DNA of 64,000 bases from Cystobacter fuscus DSM 2262 (GTDB taxonomy: Bacteria > Myxococcota > Myxococcia > Myxococcales > Myxococcaceae). The notes below the pieces were generated by a model, which worked only from the letters and a program-made list of their open reading frames with translations, made no database searches and was not told the origin of the DNA. The DNA is taken from NCBI RefSeq assembly GCF_000335475.2, contig NZ_ANAH02000018.1, positions 62,001 through 126,000 of the forward strand, read 5' to 3'. A program made the position numbers and the translations under genes. Positions within the stretch are counted from its first letter, which is position 1; the number at the start of each line of letters is the position of its first letter. Positions 8,701 through 18,500 of this stretch are shown here, one piece after another.

Positions 8701-10252
8701 CCAGGTAGTCCACCCGCAGCGTGGCGAGCACCACCGTGCCCCGCTCGGACTCCCGCGAGGACTCCCACAGCGCGCTCAGCAGCTCCTGGCGCTCGCCCTC
8801 GCCCAGCCGGGTGAAGGCCTCGTCCAACGGATCCACCACCAGCAGCCGCCGCTTGCCCGGGGAGGCCCGCGCCGAGCGCACCCCCTCCAGCGCCCCGGCC
8901 TCGCCCGCGCGCACCCACGTGAGCTCCCAGTGCTTGGAGGACAGCACCGGCAGCAGCCCCGCCCGGAGCAGCGAGGACTTGCCACTCCCGGAGGCGCCGG
9001 CGAGCACCTGGAAGGAGGGGAACCGCCCTTCGGCGGCGGCCTCCATCCGCTGCAGCAGCGTCTGGCGGAGCGGCTCGCGGCCGAAGAAGCGCCGGTGATC
9101 CTTGGGCTCGAAGGGCCGCAGGCCGCAATAGGGGGGGAAGACGAAGGGGCGCAGGTCCGGCCCGTCGCCCGCGCGGGCGTAGAGCTGGAGCGAGACCCCA
9201 TCCATCCGGGCCCCCTCGAGCCGCAGCGCCTTGCGCGACTCGGCCAGCGCCTGCTCCAGCGAGGCGTGGTGCCCGAGCAGCGAGCCATAGAGCGCGCGGG
9301 TGAAGGTGACGGAGCCCGGGGTGGAGAGCGGCAGCCGGGAGGCGACCACCGCGGCGAGGCCCGCGCGGTGAAGCTCGCGGGCGGGGCTGCCCAGGTGGTT
9401 GCCCGGAAGCCCCGCGTCGCCCCCCCGGCAGGCACTCAGCACCACCATGCGGATGCGCCCGGCGTGCGGCTCGAGCGCGGCCCGGAGCGCGGCGGCGTCC
9501 ACCACGTGTGACTCTCCCTCCCGCCACGAGGAGTTCCAGGCGAGGCCATACGCCCCGGGCTCGGAGGGCACGCCGTGGCACAGCAGGTGGAGCGCGGCGA
9601 GGGGCTCCTCCCGCTCGCGCAGGGCCCGCTCGAGCGAGGCGAGGCTCACCTGGGGGAGCACGTCCCGGCGCGGGTCGAAGTCATAGCCGGCGTGGGCACA
9701 GGCCTCGGCGAGGGCGCGCTGGTGCGCCGCGGCGGGCACGTCCCCGGCCCAGGCGAAGAGGATGCGGCCTCCCTCGGGCGGAGGAGAGGAGGGCGGGGGC
9801 GCGGTGCGCGTCCCGGGCCGCTCGTAGCACAGGGTGCAGCCCTCGAGGTCGCTCAGCGCCTGGCCGGTGGACTCCAGCGTGAGCAGCTCCCACGGGAGCA
9901 CGCACAGCTCGGCGGGCTCCAGCCGCAGGGTGAGCCGCACCGGCTGGCCCGCCTCCAGCGCCCACCGCAGCCGTTGCTCGTCCTCGGCCCACCCCAGGGG
10001 CACGAGGAAGGCGCGCAGCAGCTCCCCGAGCCGCTGGGCGGCGTTGGGGCTCGGGCGGCTCGTGCCCAGGCTGGCCAGGTCCTCCAGGGCGTGCTCCCAG
10101 GGAAACGAGGCGCGCGCGGAGGTGCCCTCCTCGCGCAGGCGCAGGTAGTCCCGCGGCTGGAAGAGGAAGCGGTCGGCGTCGCGCGCGCGCTCGCCGGAGA
10201 CGAGGTGGAGCGTGAGCTCCAGCGGGCTGGTGGCCACGGGGTAGGCGATCAC
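5552..10252 (-). CDS. CHAT protease-nSTAND ATPase-WD40 protein
   Basis: A 1566-residue protein with three modules. Residues about 100-360 are a CHAT (caspase-like) peptidase with the expected dyad His226 (LHLLCHG) and Cys275 (VVLSACRGGD). Residues about 374-700 are a STAND NTPase of the nSTAND1 type: the entry motif YCGLRPFEPKD, FFGRE, Walker A GASGSGKSS (Lys425) and a Walker-B-like LLVVDPLDEAF (474-480). From about residue 870 to the end there are 16 WD40 repeats, mostly with good GH and W(R/S)AD ends. In such proteins the repeats are thought to sense a trigger, the NTPase to oligomerise and the CHAT domain to cleave a target. It starts 3 bases after the TIR-ATPase gene stops, so it is the last gene of that operon. 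Repeat 15 is about five residues short. No membrane segment is visible. Confidence 0.93.
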   Translation of the reverse strand: MIAYPVATSPLELTLHLVSGERARDADRFLFQPRDYLRLREEGTSARASFPWEHALEDLASLGTSRPSPNAAQRLGELLRAFLVPLGWAEDEQRLRWALEAGQPVRLTLRLEPAELCVLPWELLTLESTGQALSDLEGCTLCYERPGTRTAPPPSSPPPEGGRILFAWAGDVPAAAHQRALAEACAHAGYDFDPRRDVLPQVSLASLERALREREEPLAALHLLCHGVPSEPGAYGLAWNSSWREGESHVVDAAALRAALEPHAGRIRMVVLSACRGGDAGLPGNHLGSPARELHRAGLAAVVASRLPLSTPGSVTFTRALYGSLLGHHASLEQALAESRKALRLEGARMDGVSLQLYARAGDGPDLRPFVFPPYCGLRPFEPKDHRRFFGREPLRQTLLQRMEAAAEGRFPSFQVLAGASGSGKSSLLRAGLLPVLSSKHWELTWVRAGEAGALEGVRSARASPGKRRLLVVDPLDEAFTRLGEGERQELLSALWESSRESERGTVVLATLRVDYLGRCAEVRLGESGPRLDAVLFEGERLLLVPEMTAGELREAIEHPARRQGLRLEEGLTERLLQEVERQPGALPLLAHTLERLWRLREGRWLKHGAYQALGGVAGALAQELDRLYQGLDEEERQQMRRLLVELVDVRQDAAPFTCQRVEREQVRPLEEPARRAFDTVLGRLVEGRVLVLGGGAEGGGVSIEVAHEALLRHWLPLAEWIRDGQERRRRKLELRAAAESWRAHGESAHAEDYLLRGRRLEEALEFQQAHPDELDERMHLFLGASWERAERLAWEERAHQERLRDFARLIVADKLRGEDPTAALLVLLEVREPEQHLAWTQTALEVLQQPLASAVLRGHRGPVRAAALTADGRWVVTASRDGTARLWRADGTGVPRVLEGHGGEVLTAAFSPDGRRVVTASADRTARVWWVEGDAGPELLAGHMGEVMAAAFSPDGQRVVTASVDKTARVWRADGRGMPVVLRGHEQAVVSAAFSPDGERVVTASRDWTARVWHADGRGELAVLPHPGDVRAAVFSPDGERVATASVDGAVRVWRADGRGEPSEQHSDSGFVHAVAFSPDGGLVASAHADGSVRLWRADGKGGGMRLAGDTGESLSVAFSPDGRWVVTASRDGRARVRRTDGTGTAVELLGHTDEVLSASFSADGERVVTASRDGSARVWRWRAQPRALTLPRRAGTVRALAFSPRGEWLATAHADGTAGVWRLGGDLEPVLLKGHGAELRTVAFSPDGQRVVTASEDKTARVWRVDGKGEPVVLRGHEGGVVSAAFSPDGQRVVTASWDKTARVWRVDGKGEPVVLHGHTKYLRSAAFSPRGERVVTASDDGTARVWRADGHGEPVVLHGHTARVVAAAFSPDGARVVTASDDGTARLWRADGHGESVVLRGHDQAVVSAEFSPHGGRVLTASLDKTVRVWSAEALEETVVLRGHTARFDPRGTRVVTAWGDGTVRVWPADGSGEPLVLAGHGEQVAVTAFSPGGDVLAIALNDGSVRVWGLGVEALRERLRQLTSASLEVRQRQRYLGERPEEAREAHARDEQERGRPAPGET

Positions 10253-10255
10253 GGC

Positions 10256-11797
10256 TCAGCTCACGTGCAGCCGCTCACGGAAGTAGCGCCGGTACAGCTC
10301 GCAGCGCGGCAGCACGGAGGCCGCCTCCTGCTTCACCAGTCCCGCGCTCCGCAGGCGGATGAACACGCCCTCATCCGGGCAGGCGTTGCGCTGGAGCACC
10401 TCGCGCAGTCCCGCCTTGAGCTGCGGCTGGCTGCCCAGGCGGAAGAGCAGGTGGCGCAGGTGGTCTCCGAACGGTCCCCGGTCCTCCGCCGCCTGGGTGA
10501 ACAGGTCCTCCACGCGCAAGCCGCGGCTGGCCACGAGGTACAGCGCCTTGCGGATCAGGTAGGGGTGGCCTCCGAGCAGGGCGAACAGCTCCTGCTCCTG
10601 CTTGGGTCCCAGGGGCGCGCCATGCCGCCGGTTGAGCTCCGCCACCTGTTCCGGGGTGAAGTCGCCCAGCTCCACGGTCTGCCCCACGTTGAAGGGGGAC
10701 TGGGTCAGGTTCTTGATGAAGAGGAAGGGCTCGGTCGAGGTCACCAGGACGATGCTGAGCTTCTTCCAGACGGGCGTGGTGGGCAGCGCGCGGTTGTTGT
10801 GCCAGCTGCGCAGCATGCCGAAGAAGTCCGTGCCGAAGGGCAGCTCGAAGAGCGTCTCCACCTCGTCGAGCCCCAGCACCAGGGGCGCGTCCAGTCCCCG
10901 CAGGACATGGCCGCTCATGTACTGCCCGCAGCGCTGGCTGCTGCCGATGGGCTTCTTCCAGTAGGCCTCCACCTGGTTGTCCAGCTCGAGCTGATCACTC
11001 AGGGAGTTGCAGAAGCGCTGGAAGAAGAGATCCGGGTCGGAGAAGGTCTGGGTGTCGAACTCCTGGAACGACAGGTAGGCCACGCGCTTGCCTGCCTCGA
11101 GGGCGGCGGCCATGCCCCGCATGAGCAGCGAGCTCTTGCCCATCTGCCGCGCGCCCTTGATGGTGACGGTGGCGCCCTGCTTCTGCGAGACGGCCCGTGA
11201 CACCGTGGCATCGGCGTCACGCACCACATAGAAGGCCGACTGCGTGTCCATGGCCCCCTCGAGGGTTTCATCCAGCTCGAGCGGTGCCGACGGCAGGGGA
11301 GGAGAGAAGCCGGAGGAGGTGGTTTCGGGCGGCGCACTGGCGCGGGGGGAACTCGAGGCCGCCGGGGCGGTCGCGGCCAACGGGGCGCCGCTCATGACCT
11401 TGGCGAACTGTTCGAGCAGCCGCGGCGTGTCCTCCGGTCCCTCCCACAGCGCCCAGTTGATGGGGCTGAGGTAGCCATTGAGGGGTGGGGGGAGGCGCTC
11501 GTGGTACGCGACCCGGACGGGGAGCAGCTTCGGCAGGCCCCGCTGCCCCTGGAGCCGGTGCGCCAGCTCGATCTCCGTCTGGGCTATCTCGCTGTTGACG
11601 GAGAAGGGCGAGAGCAGCGCGATGAAGTAGTCCGATTGGCGGATCTTGGAATCGATGCGCTCCACCCACTTCTCGCCCACCAGCATGGAGGTGTCGATGA
11701 AGACCTCGTGGGTGGCCTTGAGCGCCTTGTAGAGGGCCTGGGCGAGGTCCTGATCCGGCGTGACATCGCGCTTGTAGCTGATGAAGACACGGGCCAT
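10256..11797 (-). CDS. TIR domain-AAA_35 ATPase protein
   Basis: A 513-residue protein. Residues 1-135 form a TIR domain (start RVFISYKRD; LLSPFSVNS, with Glu75 in the usual position of the catalytic glutamate of NAD-cleaving TIRs). A Ser/Pro/Ala-rich linker covers 136-175. Residues about 185-510 form an AAA-like ATPase of the AAA_35 group: Walker A GARQMGKSS (Lys221), Walker B VLGLDEVETLF, and a conserved FNVGQTVELGDFTPEQ followed by GGHPYLIRKALY. The same landmarks occur in both WD40 paralogues upstream (FNLGQRVELTDFTLEE, GGHPYLTQRLCQ), so the three ATPase modules are related. It begins 48 bases after the second paralogue and ends 3 bases before the CHAT gene. Activity as an NADase or as a cyclic-ADP-ribose signal producer is inferred from the family. 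Confidence 0.92.
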   Translation of the reverse strand: MARVFISYKRDVTPDQDLAQALYKALKATHEVFIDTSMLVGEKWVERIDSKIRQSDYFIALLSPFSVNSEIAQTEIELAHRLQGQRGLPKLLPVRVAYHERLPPPLNGYLSPINWALWEGPEDTPRLLEQFAKVMSGAPLAATAPAASSSPRASAPPETTSSGFSPPLPSAPLELDETLEGAMDTQSAFYVVRDADATVSRAVSQKQGATVTIKGARQMGKSSLLMRGMAAALEAGKRVAYLSFQEFDTQTFSDPDLFFQRFCNSLSDQLELDNQVEAYWKKPIGSSQRCGQYMSGHVLRGLDAPLVLGLDEVETLFELPFGTDFFGMLRSWHNNRALPTTPVWKKLSIVLVTSTEPFLFIKNLTQSPFNVGQTVELGDFTPEQVAELNRRHGAPLGPKQEQELFALLGGHPYLIRKALYLVASRGLRVEDLFTQAAEDRGPFGDHLRHLLFRLGSQPQLKAGLREVLQRNACPDEGVFIRLRSAGLVKQEAASVLPRCELYRRYFRERLHVS

Positions 11798-11845
11798 GGG
11801 TCTCTTTCGTGTGGACTCTCTAGCGTAGCCGGTTCGTCTTGGGAA

Positions 11846-14800
11846 TCAGGGCAGCTCGGGGCACGTCTTGCGATAGGGCGCGACCCCGCTCTCATCCGGG
11901 GGCCACTCCTCGGGCTTCACGTTGCGAGGCAACAAGGAGCACGCGAGCGAGATCCAGTCCTCGGACCGTACGGGCCACGAGCGCGCGGTGCCATCCTCGC
12001 TGGCGGTGGCCACGCTCCGGCCATCCGGGCTGAAGGCCACGGCCAGGACGCGGCCCTCGTGGGGCAGGCGGGAGAGCCGGTGGCCGGTGGCGACATCCCA
12101 CAACCGTGCCGAGTCGTCTTCACTGCCGGTGGCCAGGCTCTTGCCATCCGGGCTGAAGGCCACGGACGTGACGGCGTTGGGATGGTGCAGCCGCGAGCGC
12201 TCGCTGCCCGTGGCCACGTCCCACAAGCGCACGGAGCCGTCGTCGCTGGCGGTGGCCAGGCTCTGGCCGTCGGGGCTGAAGGCCAGCGAGGTGATGAGGG
12301 CATCGTGCCGCAGGGGGCTGCCCAGGGGCTCTCCGGTGGCCGTGTTCCACAGGCGCGCGGTGTTGTCCGTGCTGGCGGTGGCGAGGCTCTTGCCCTCCGG
12401 GCTGAAGGCCACGGCGGTGACAGGCCGCTCATGGGAGAAGGGCTTGCCCAGGGGCTCGCCGGTGGCCACGCTCCACAGGCGCGCGGTGCCATCCTCACTG
12501 GCGGTGGCCACGCTCCGGCCATCCGGGCTGAAGGCCACGGCGTTGACGGCGTCGGCATGGCGCAGCGGCAGGAGCTGGCGCCCCGTGGCGGCATCCCAGA
12601 GCCGCGCGGTCTTGTCCTCACTGGCGGTGGCCACGCGCGTGCCATCCGGGCTGAAGGCCACGGACCGGATGTGGGCGTCATGCCGGAGGGGCTTGTACAG
12701 CAGCTCGCCCTTGTCCAGACGCCAGAGGCGCGCGGCGTTGTCTTCACTGGCCGTGATCACGGTCTGGCCATCGGGACCGAAGGCCAGGGCGGTCACGGCC
12801 TTGTCATGCCGCAGGAGCACGAGCGGAGAGGAGGGAGCGACCCGCCACAGCCAGGCGCTCTTGTCGTCGCTGGCGGTGACCAGCGCCTTGCCATCCGGGC
12901 TGAAGGCCACGGCGTTGACGGAGTTCTCATGGGGCAGGAGCACGAGCTGCCGTCCGGTGTCGACTTCCCACAGGCGCGCGGTCTTGTCGCCGCTGGTGGT
13001 GGCCACGCTCCTGCCATCCGGGCTGAAGGCCACGGACGTGACGGCCTTGTCATGGGTGAGGATCTGGCCGGGCAGCAGCACCACGCTGGGCTCGCGGGTG
13101 GCCACCTCCCACAGACGCGTGGTCTTGTCGTCGCAGGCGGTCGCCATGAACTTGCCATCCGGGCTGAAGGCCACGGCGTTGACGGGGAGTTGATGCAGCA
13201 GGGGCACGGACTGGGATTCTCCGGTGGCCGTGTTCCACAGGCGCGCGGTGTTGTCCGTGCTGGCGGTGGCGAGGAGCTTGCCATCGGGGCTGAAGGCCAC
13301 GGCGGTGACGCGACGCAGATGCTTCAGGGGACTGGCCAGGGGTTTGCCGGTGGCCGCGCTCCACAGGCGCGCGGTGCCATCATCACTGGCGGTGGCCACG
13401 CTCTGGCCATCCGGGCTGAAGGCCACGGCGTTGACGGAGCCCTCATGGGAGAGGGGCTTGCCCAGGGATTGGCCCGTGGCCGTGCTCCACAGGCGCGCGG
13501 TGCCATCATCACTGGCGGTGGCCACGCTCCGGCCATCCGGGCTGAAGGCCACGGCGGTGACGGCGTCGGCATGGCGCAGCGGCAGGAGCTGGCGCCCCGT
13601 GGAGGCATCCCAGAGCCGTGCCGTCTTGTCCTCTCCGGCGGTGACGACCCATCTGCCATCGGGGCTGAAAGCCACCGCCAGGACATTGCCCCCATGCGCC
13701 AGACGTGTCCGGGCCCGGCGGAGCTGAACGAGTGCGCGCACGAGCGAGTCCATGGCCTCGGGGGAGTCATGGATCCGAGCGGCTTCCGTGAAGAGCGCGG
13801 TGCCGAGGGTCAGGTTCGACGAGGCGGCGCGCAGCGTGGCATCCGCCTGGTTGAGGAACACATAGGAGGCGGCCTCGCGCCGCTGCTGATCGACCTGGAG
13901 CCTGGCGCGGGTGATTTCCTGCTCCGCCAGGAGCTTGTTCTCCTGGGCCTGGCTCGCCTCCTCCCGCAGCCGCCGCGCGTCCTCGCGGACTCTGTCGGCC
14001 TCGTCCTTGGCCTGGCTGGCGTCCTGCTGGAGCCTTCTCGTCTCCTGCTGGAGCCTTTTCGTCTCCTGCTGGAGCCTTTTCGCCTCCCGTTGGGCTTCGG
14101 TTTGGATCTTCTGGGCCTCCTCGATCGCCTGGCGCTTGGCGGCCTCGGCGTCGGCATTGGTTTTCTGCGCCTCGGCCAGCTCCCTGGTGGTCGCCAGGCG
14201 AGCGCTTTGCGCGTCCCGGAGCCGCATGAACAACAGCACGGAGGCGGGCAGGAGCACGATGAAGCCCGCGATCACCAGCCCCAGGGCGGCCAGCCGGACC
14301 ACGCGCCAGTCCACCGGGAGCTGGCTTCGGGCCCAGGCCACGGTGAAGACGCGCTCATAGATGGCGTTGCGCACCCGCAACACCTCGCCCTTGCGGCGCA
14401 CCACCCCCGAGAGCTTGAGGTGCGCCTTGACCAGCGCCCGCTCCTCGTCGAGCACCCGCCGGCCGCGGCGGATGTCCTGGTAGGTCCGCAGCACCCGCTC
14501 CGGGTCCGGCGCCCGCCGCGTCAGCATGTCGCGCACGAACACCAGGTTGTTGTCCTGGAAGCTCTTCTCCGCGAAGAAGGTCCGCTCCACCACCTGCCAC
14601 ACGCCCTGGCGTGTCCAGGCGCCGCCGCCGGTGCGTGGCTGTTCGTCGACCAGGGCCTGGCACAACCGCTGCGTCAGGTAGGGGTGTCCTCCCGTCCACT
14701 CCAGCACCCACTCCAGGGTCCGCTGTCCGTCCGCGGCCGACTCCGCGAGCCCCTCGGCCAGCGGCGCCGCCTCCTCCAGGGTGAAGTCCGTCAGCTCCAC

Positions 14801-15400
14801 CCGCTGCCCCAGGTTGAAGGGGGTGCGCTTCTCGTCCTGGATGAGATCTCCCGGCGTGGCCACGCCCACGAGCACGAAGGAGAGCCGCGCCAGCTCCGGG
14901 TTGCTCGCCCGCGCGTTGTAGAGGTAGCGGATGGCGGCGTAGAAGTCGTCGGTGAAGCCCATGCCCAGGGTGGTGTCGATCTCGTCCACGAACACCACCA
15001 CGCGCTGTTGCACCTCCGCGAGCACCACCTCCTCCAGGAAGCGCGTCAGACGCTGCACGGGCCCCTGCTCGCGGTGGCGGCTCCACCACTCGGCCGCGTC
15101 CGTGCTCAGCTCGAGCTGCTCCTGGAGGACGACGAGCAATCCCACGTACCACTGGTCCGCCGTCACCTGCTTGCCAATGCGCGTCAGGTCGATGATGACC
15201 GAGCGGATGTCCTCCTCGTAGAGCTGCTCGGCGGTGCGCACCATCAGGCTCGACTTGCCCATCTGCCGCGCGGTCAGGACGAAGGCAAAGGTGCCCGCCC
15301 GGCACAGTGCCACCATCTCCGCGTCCGCTCGCCGGGCCAGGTACACCCCCCCGCCCGCCTGCACCGTCCCGCCCACCGTATACAGGCGTGTGTCGCTCAC
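11846..15400 (-). CDS. AAA_35 ATPase-transmembrane-coiled-coil-WD40 protein, copy B
   Basis: A 1184-residue protein with a GTG start. Residues 1-350 are an AAA_35 ATPase (Walker A TARQMGKSS, Lys49; Walker B VVVFVDEID, 134-142). Residues about 367-393 are one hydrophobic membrane span. Residues 395-510 are a Lys/Glu/Gln-rich coiled coil with RLQQETK repeats. Residues about 566-1150 hold 14 WD40 repeats (AFSPDGxSVATASxDxTARLW), enough for two seven-bladed propellers; the usual GH pair is mostly RH, SH or PH here. With a single span, the ATPase and propellers lie on opposite sides of the membrane unless the segment is only peripheral. The gene is a tandem duplicate of the one at 15540 and has its own copy of the upstream element. 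A sensor role is inference. Confidence 0.92.
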   Translation of the reverse strand: MSDTRLYTVGGTVQAGGGVYLARRADAEMVALCRAGTFAFVLTARQMGKSSLMVRTAEQLYEEDIRSVIIDLTRIGKQVTADQWYVGLLVVLQEQLELSTDAAEWWSRHREQGPVQRLTRFLEEVVLAEVQQRVVVFVDEIDTTLGMGFTDDFYAAIRYLYNARASNPELARLSFVLVGVATPGDLIQDEKRTPFNLGQRVELTDFTLEEAAPLAEGLAESAADGQRTLEWVLEWTGGHPYLTQRLCQALVDEQPRTGGGAWTRQGVWQVVERTFFAEKSFQDNNLVFVRDMLTRRAPDPERVLRTYQDIRRGRRVLDEERALVKAHLKLSGVVRRKGEVLRVRNAIYERVFTVAWARSQLPVDWRVVRLAALGLVIAGFIVLLPASVLLFMRLRDAQSARLATTRELAEAQKTNADAEAAKRQAIEEAQKIQTEAQREAKRLQQETKRLQQETRRLQQDASQAKDEADRVREDARRLREEASQAQENKLLAEQEITRARLQVDQQRREAASYVFLNQADATLRAASSNLTLGTALFTEAARIHDSPEAMDSLVRALVQLRRARTRLAHGGNVLAVAFSPDGRWVVTAGEDKTARLWDASTGRQLLPLRHADAVTAVAFSPDGRSVATASDDGTARLWSTATGQSLGKPLSHEGSVNAVAFSPDGQSVATASDDGTARLWSAATGKPLASPLKHLRRVTAVAFSPDGKLLATASTDNTARLWNTATGESQSVPLLHQLPVNAVAFSPDGKFMATACDDKTTRLWEVATREPSVVLLPGQILTHDKAVTSVAFSPDGRSVATTSGDKTARLWEVDTGRQLVLLPHENSVNAVAFSPDGKALVTASDDKSAWLWRVAPSSPLVLLRHDKAVTALAFGPDGQTVITASEDNAARLWRLDKGELLYKPLRHDAHIRSVAFSPDGTRVATASEDKTARLWDAATGRQLLPLRHADAVNAVAFSPDGRSVATASEDGTARLWSVATGEPLGKPFSHERPVTAVAFSPEGKSLATASTDNTARLWNTATGEPLGSPLRHDALITSLAFSPDGQSLATASDDGSVRLWDVATGSERSRLHHPNAVTSVAFSPDGKSLATGSEDDSARLWDVATGHRLSRLPHEGRVLAVAFSPDGRSVATASEDGTARSWPVRSEDWISLACSLLPRNVKPEEWPPDESGVAPYRKTCPELP

Positions 15401-15539
15401 GCCTCGAGTATCAGTCAGGCGCTACCCACGCGTCCCTCTTTAATTTCAGAGCGCTCCTTCGCCTGCCTCGTGTCCCGCGTGCTCGGCGGAGGTGTGGGCG
15501 GGTTGCCCCTTGACGTGTTGTCTCCTGTCGCCAGTTCAA
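15401..15539. other. Spacer between the tandem paralogues
   Basis: A 139-base gene-free spacer. Its left part repeats the sequence upstream of copy A (see the 15428-15458 element); the rest shows no feature. It implies copy B can be transcribed from its own promoter in addition to read-through from copy A. Confidence 0.5.
15428..15458 (-). promoter_or_regulatory. Duplicated upstream element, copy B
   Basis: A 31-base element (on the plus strand beginning ACGCGTCCCTC and ending AGAGCGCTCCT) recurs almost unchanged at 19116-19145, at the same distance from the other paralogue. The only difference is one extra A/T pair in the AT-rich middle. It contains the palindromes ACGCGT and AGCGCT. Both genes also share TGATACTCG(C/A)GGC directly before the GTG start. 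Retention beyond the coding sequence suggests a promoter or operator; no clear -35/-10 pair was identified. Confidence 0.45.
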
Positions 15540-18500
15540 TCAGGGCAGGTCGGGGCACGTCTTGCGATAAGGAACGACCTCGCCGACATCCACGGGCCAC
15601 TCCTCGGGCTTCACGTTGCGGGGCAACAAGGAGCACGCGAGCACGAACCAGTCCTCGAGCCGCACGGGCCACGAACGCGTGGTGCCATCCTCACTGGCGG
15701 TGATCAGGCTCCGGCCATCCGGGCTGAAGGCCACGGCCAGGACGCGGCCCTCGTGGGGCAGGCGGGAGAGCCGGTGGCCGGTCGCGACATCCCACAACCG
15801 TGCCGAGTCGTCTTCACTGCCGGTGGCCACGCTCCTGCCATCCGGGCTGAAGGCCACGGCGTTGACGGTGTTGGGATGGCTCAGCAGTGAGCGCTGGCTT
15901 CCTGTGGCCATGTCCCATACGCGCACGGCATTGTCGTCGCTCGCGGTGGCCAGTCGCTGGCCGTCCGGGCTGAAGGCCAGCGCGGTGACGAGGGTGTCGT
16001 GCCGCAGGGGCCTGCCCAGGGGCTCGCCGGTCGCCGTGCTCCACAGTCGCACGGTGTAATGACTGGCGGTGGCCAGGAGCTTCCCATCCGGGCTGAAGGC
16101 TACAGCGGTGACAGGTCCTTCGTGGGGGAAGGGTCCCGCCAGGAGTTGGCCGGTGGCCGTGCTCCACAGGCGGGCCGTGCTGTCGTCGCTGGCGGTGGCC
16201 ACGCTCTGGCCATCCGGGCTGAAGGTCACGGCGTTGATGGCGTCGTCATGGAGCAACCGTGCGCGCTGGCGCCCCGTGGCGGTCTCCCAGAGCCGCGCGG
16301 TCTTGTCCTCACTGGCGGTGGCCACGCCCTGGCCATCCGGGCTGAAGGCCACCGCCCGGAGGCGGGCGTCGTGCCGGAGGGGCTCGTGCAGCAGCTCGCC
16401 CTTGTCCACACGCCAGAGGCGCGCGGCGTTGTCTTCACTGGCCATGACCACGGTCTGGCCATCGGGACCGAAGGCCAGGGCGGTCACGGCCTTGTCACGT
16501 GGCGGGAGCACGGGCGGAGAGGAGGGGGTGACCCGCCACAGCCAGGCGTGCTTGTCGTCGCTGGCGGCGGCCACACTCTGGCCATCCGGGCTGAACGCGA
16601 CGGCGTTGACGGATTGCCCATGGGGCAGGAGCACCAGCTGCCGTCCGGTGTCGACTTCCCACAGGCGCGCGGTCTTGTCGCCGCTGGCGGTGGCCACGCT
16701 CCTGCCATCCGGGCTGAAGGCCACGGACGTGACGGCCTTGTCATGGGTGAGGATCTGGCCGGGGAGCAGCACCACGCTGGGCTCGCGGGTGGCCACCTCC
16801 CACAGACGCGTGGTCTTGTCGTCGCAGGCGGTCGCCATGAACTTGCCATCCGGGCTGAAGGCCACGGCGTTGACGGGGAGTTGATGGAGCAGGGGCACGG
16901 ACTGGGATTCTCCGGTGGCCGTGTTCCACAGGCGCACGGTGTTGTCCGTGCTGGCGGTGGCGAGGAGCTTGCCATCGGGGCTGAAGGCCACGGCGGTGAC
17001 GCGACGCAGATGCTTCAGGGGCCTGGCCAGGGGTTGGCCCGTGGCCGTGCTCCACAGGCGCGCGGTGCCATCATCACTGGCGGTGGCCACGCTCTGGCCA
17101 TCCGGGCTGAAGGCCACGGCGTTGACGGAGCCCGCGTGGGGGCGGGGCTTGCCCAGGGGTTGGCCCGTGGCCGTGCTCCACAGGCGCGCGGTGCCATCAT
17201 CACTGGCGGTGGCCACGCTCTGTCCATCCGGGCTGAAGGCCACGGCGGTGACGGCGTCGGCATGGCGCAACACCAGGCGCTGGCTCCCCGTGGAGGCATC
17301 CCAGAGCCGCGCCGTCTTGTCCTCTCCGGCGGAGAGGACCCATCTGCCATCGGGGCTGAAGGCCACCGCCAGGACATTGCCCCCATGCGCCAGACGTGTC
17401 CGGGCCCCGCGGAGCTGAACGAGCGCGCGCACGAGCAAGTCCATGGCCTCGGAGGAGGCATGGATCCGAGCGGCTTCCATGAAGAGAGCGGTGCTGAGGG
17501 ACAGGTCCGAGGAAGCGGCGCGCAGCGTGGCATCCGCCTGGTTGAGGAACACATAGGAGGCGGCCTCGCGCCGCTGCTGATCGACCTGGAGCCTGGCGCG
17601 GGTGGTTTCCTGCTCCGCCAGAATTTTGTTCTCCTGGGCCTGGCTCGCCTCCTCCTGCAGCCGCTGCGCGTCCTTGCGGAATCGGTCGGCCTCTCTCTTG
17701 GCGTGGCTGGCGTCTTCCTGGAGCCTTTTCGTCTCTTGCTGGAGTCTTTGAGCCTCGGTTTGGATTTTCTGAGCCTTCTCCACCGCCTGTTGCAGGGCGG
17801 CCCTGGCCGCTTCTCCGACCTTCCGCGCCTCGTCCAATTCCTGGGTGGTCGCCAGGCGAGCGCTTTCCGCTTGCTGCCGGGCGCTTTGCGTCTCCCGGAG
17901 TTCTATGGACAAAAGCACGAAGGCAGGCAGGAGCACGCTGACGACCACGATTACCAGCCCGAGGGTGGTCAGAGAGACCCGCCGGACCACCTGCCAATCC
18001 ACCGGGAGCAGGCTTCGGGCCCAGGCCACGGTGAAGACACGCTCATAGATGGCGTTGCGCACCCGCAACACCTCGCCCTCGCGGCGCACCACCCCCGAGA
18101 GCTTGAGGTGCGCCTTCACCAGCGCCCGCTCCTCGTCGAGCACCCGCCGGCCGCGGCGGATGTCCTGGTAGGTCCGCAGCACCCGCTCCGGGTCCGGCGC
18201 CCGCCGCGTCAGCATGTCGCGCACGAACACCAGGTTGTTGTCCTGGAAGCTCTTCTCCGCGAAGAAGGTCCGCTCCACCACCTGCCACACGCCCTGGCGT
18301 GTCCAGGCGCCGCCGCCGGTGCGCTGCTGTTCGTCCACCAGGGCCTGGCACAGCCGCTGCGTCAGGTAGGGGTGTCCTCCCGTCCACTCCAGCACCCACT
18401 CCAGGGTCCGCTGTCCGTCCGCGGCCGACTCCGCGAGGCCCTCGGCCAGCGGCGCCGCCTCTTCCAGGGTGAAGTCCGTCAGCTCCACCCGCTGCCCCAG

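Noticed and set aside
11501-15703. A 1400-codon open frame on the plus strand opposite the copy-B WD40 gene, with similar long frames at 15999-19250, 34659-38465 and 5405-7237
   Set aside because: High-GC codon bias on the real strand creates long antisense frames. These are rich in His/Arg/Gly/Pro, have no ribosome binding sites and mirror the repeats of the true genes.
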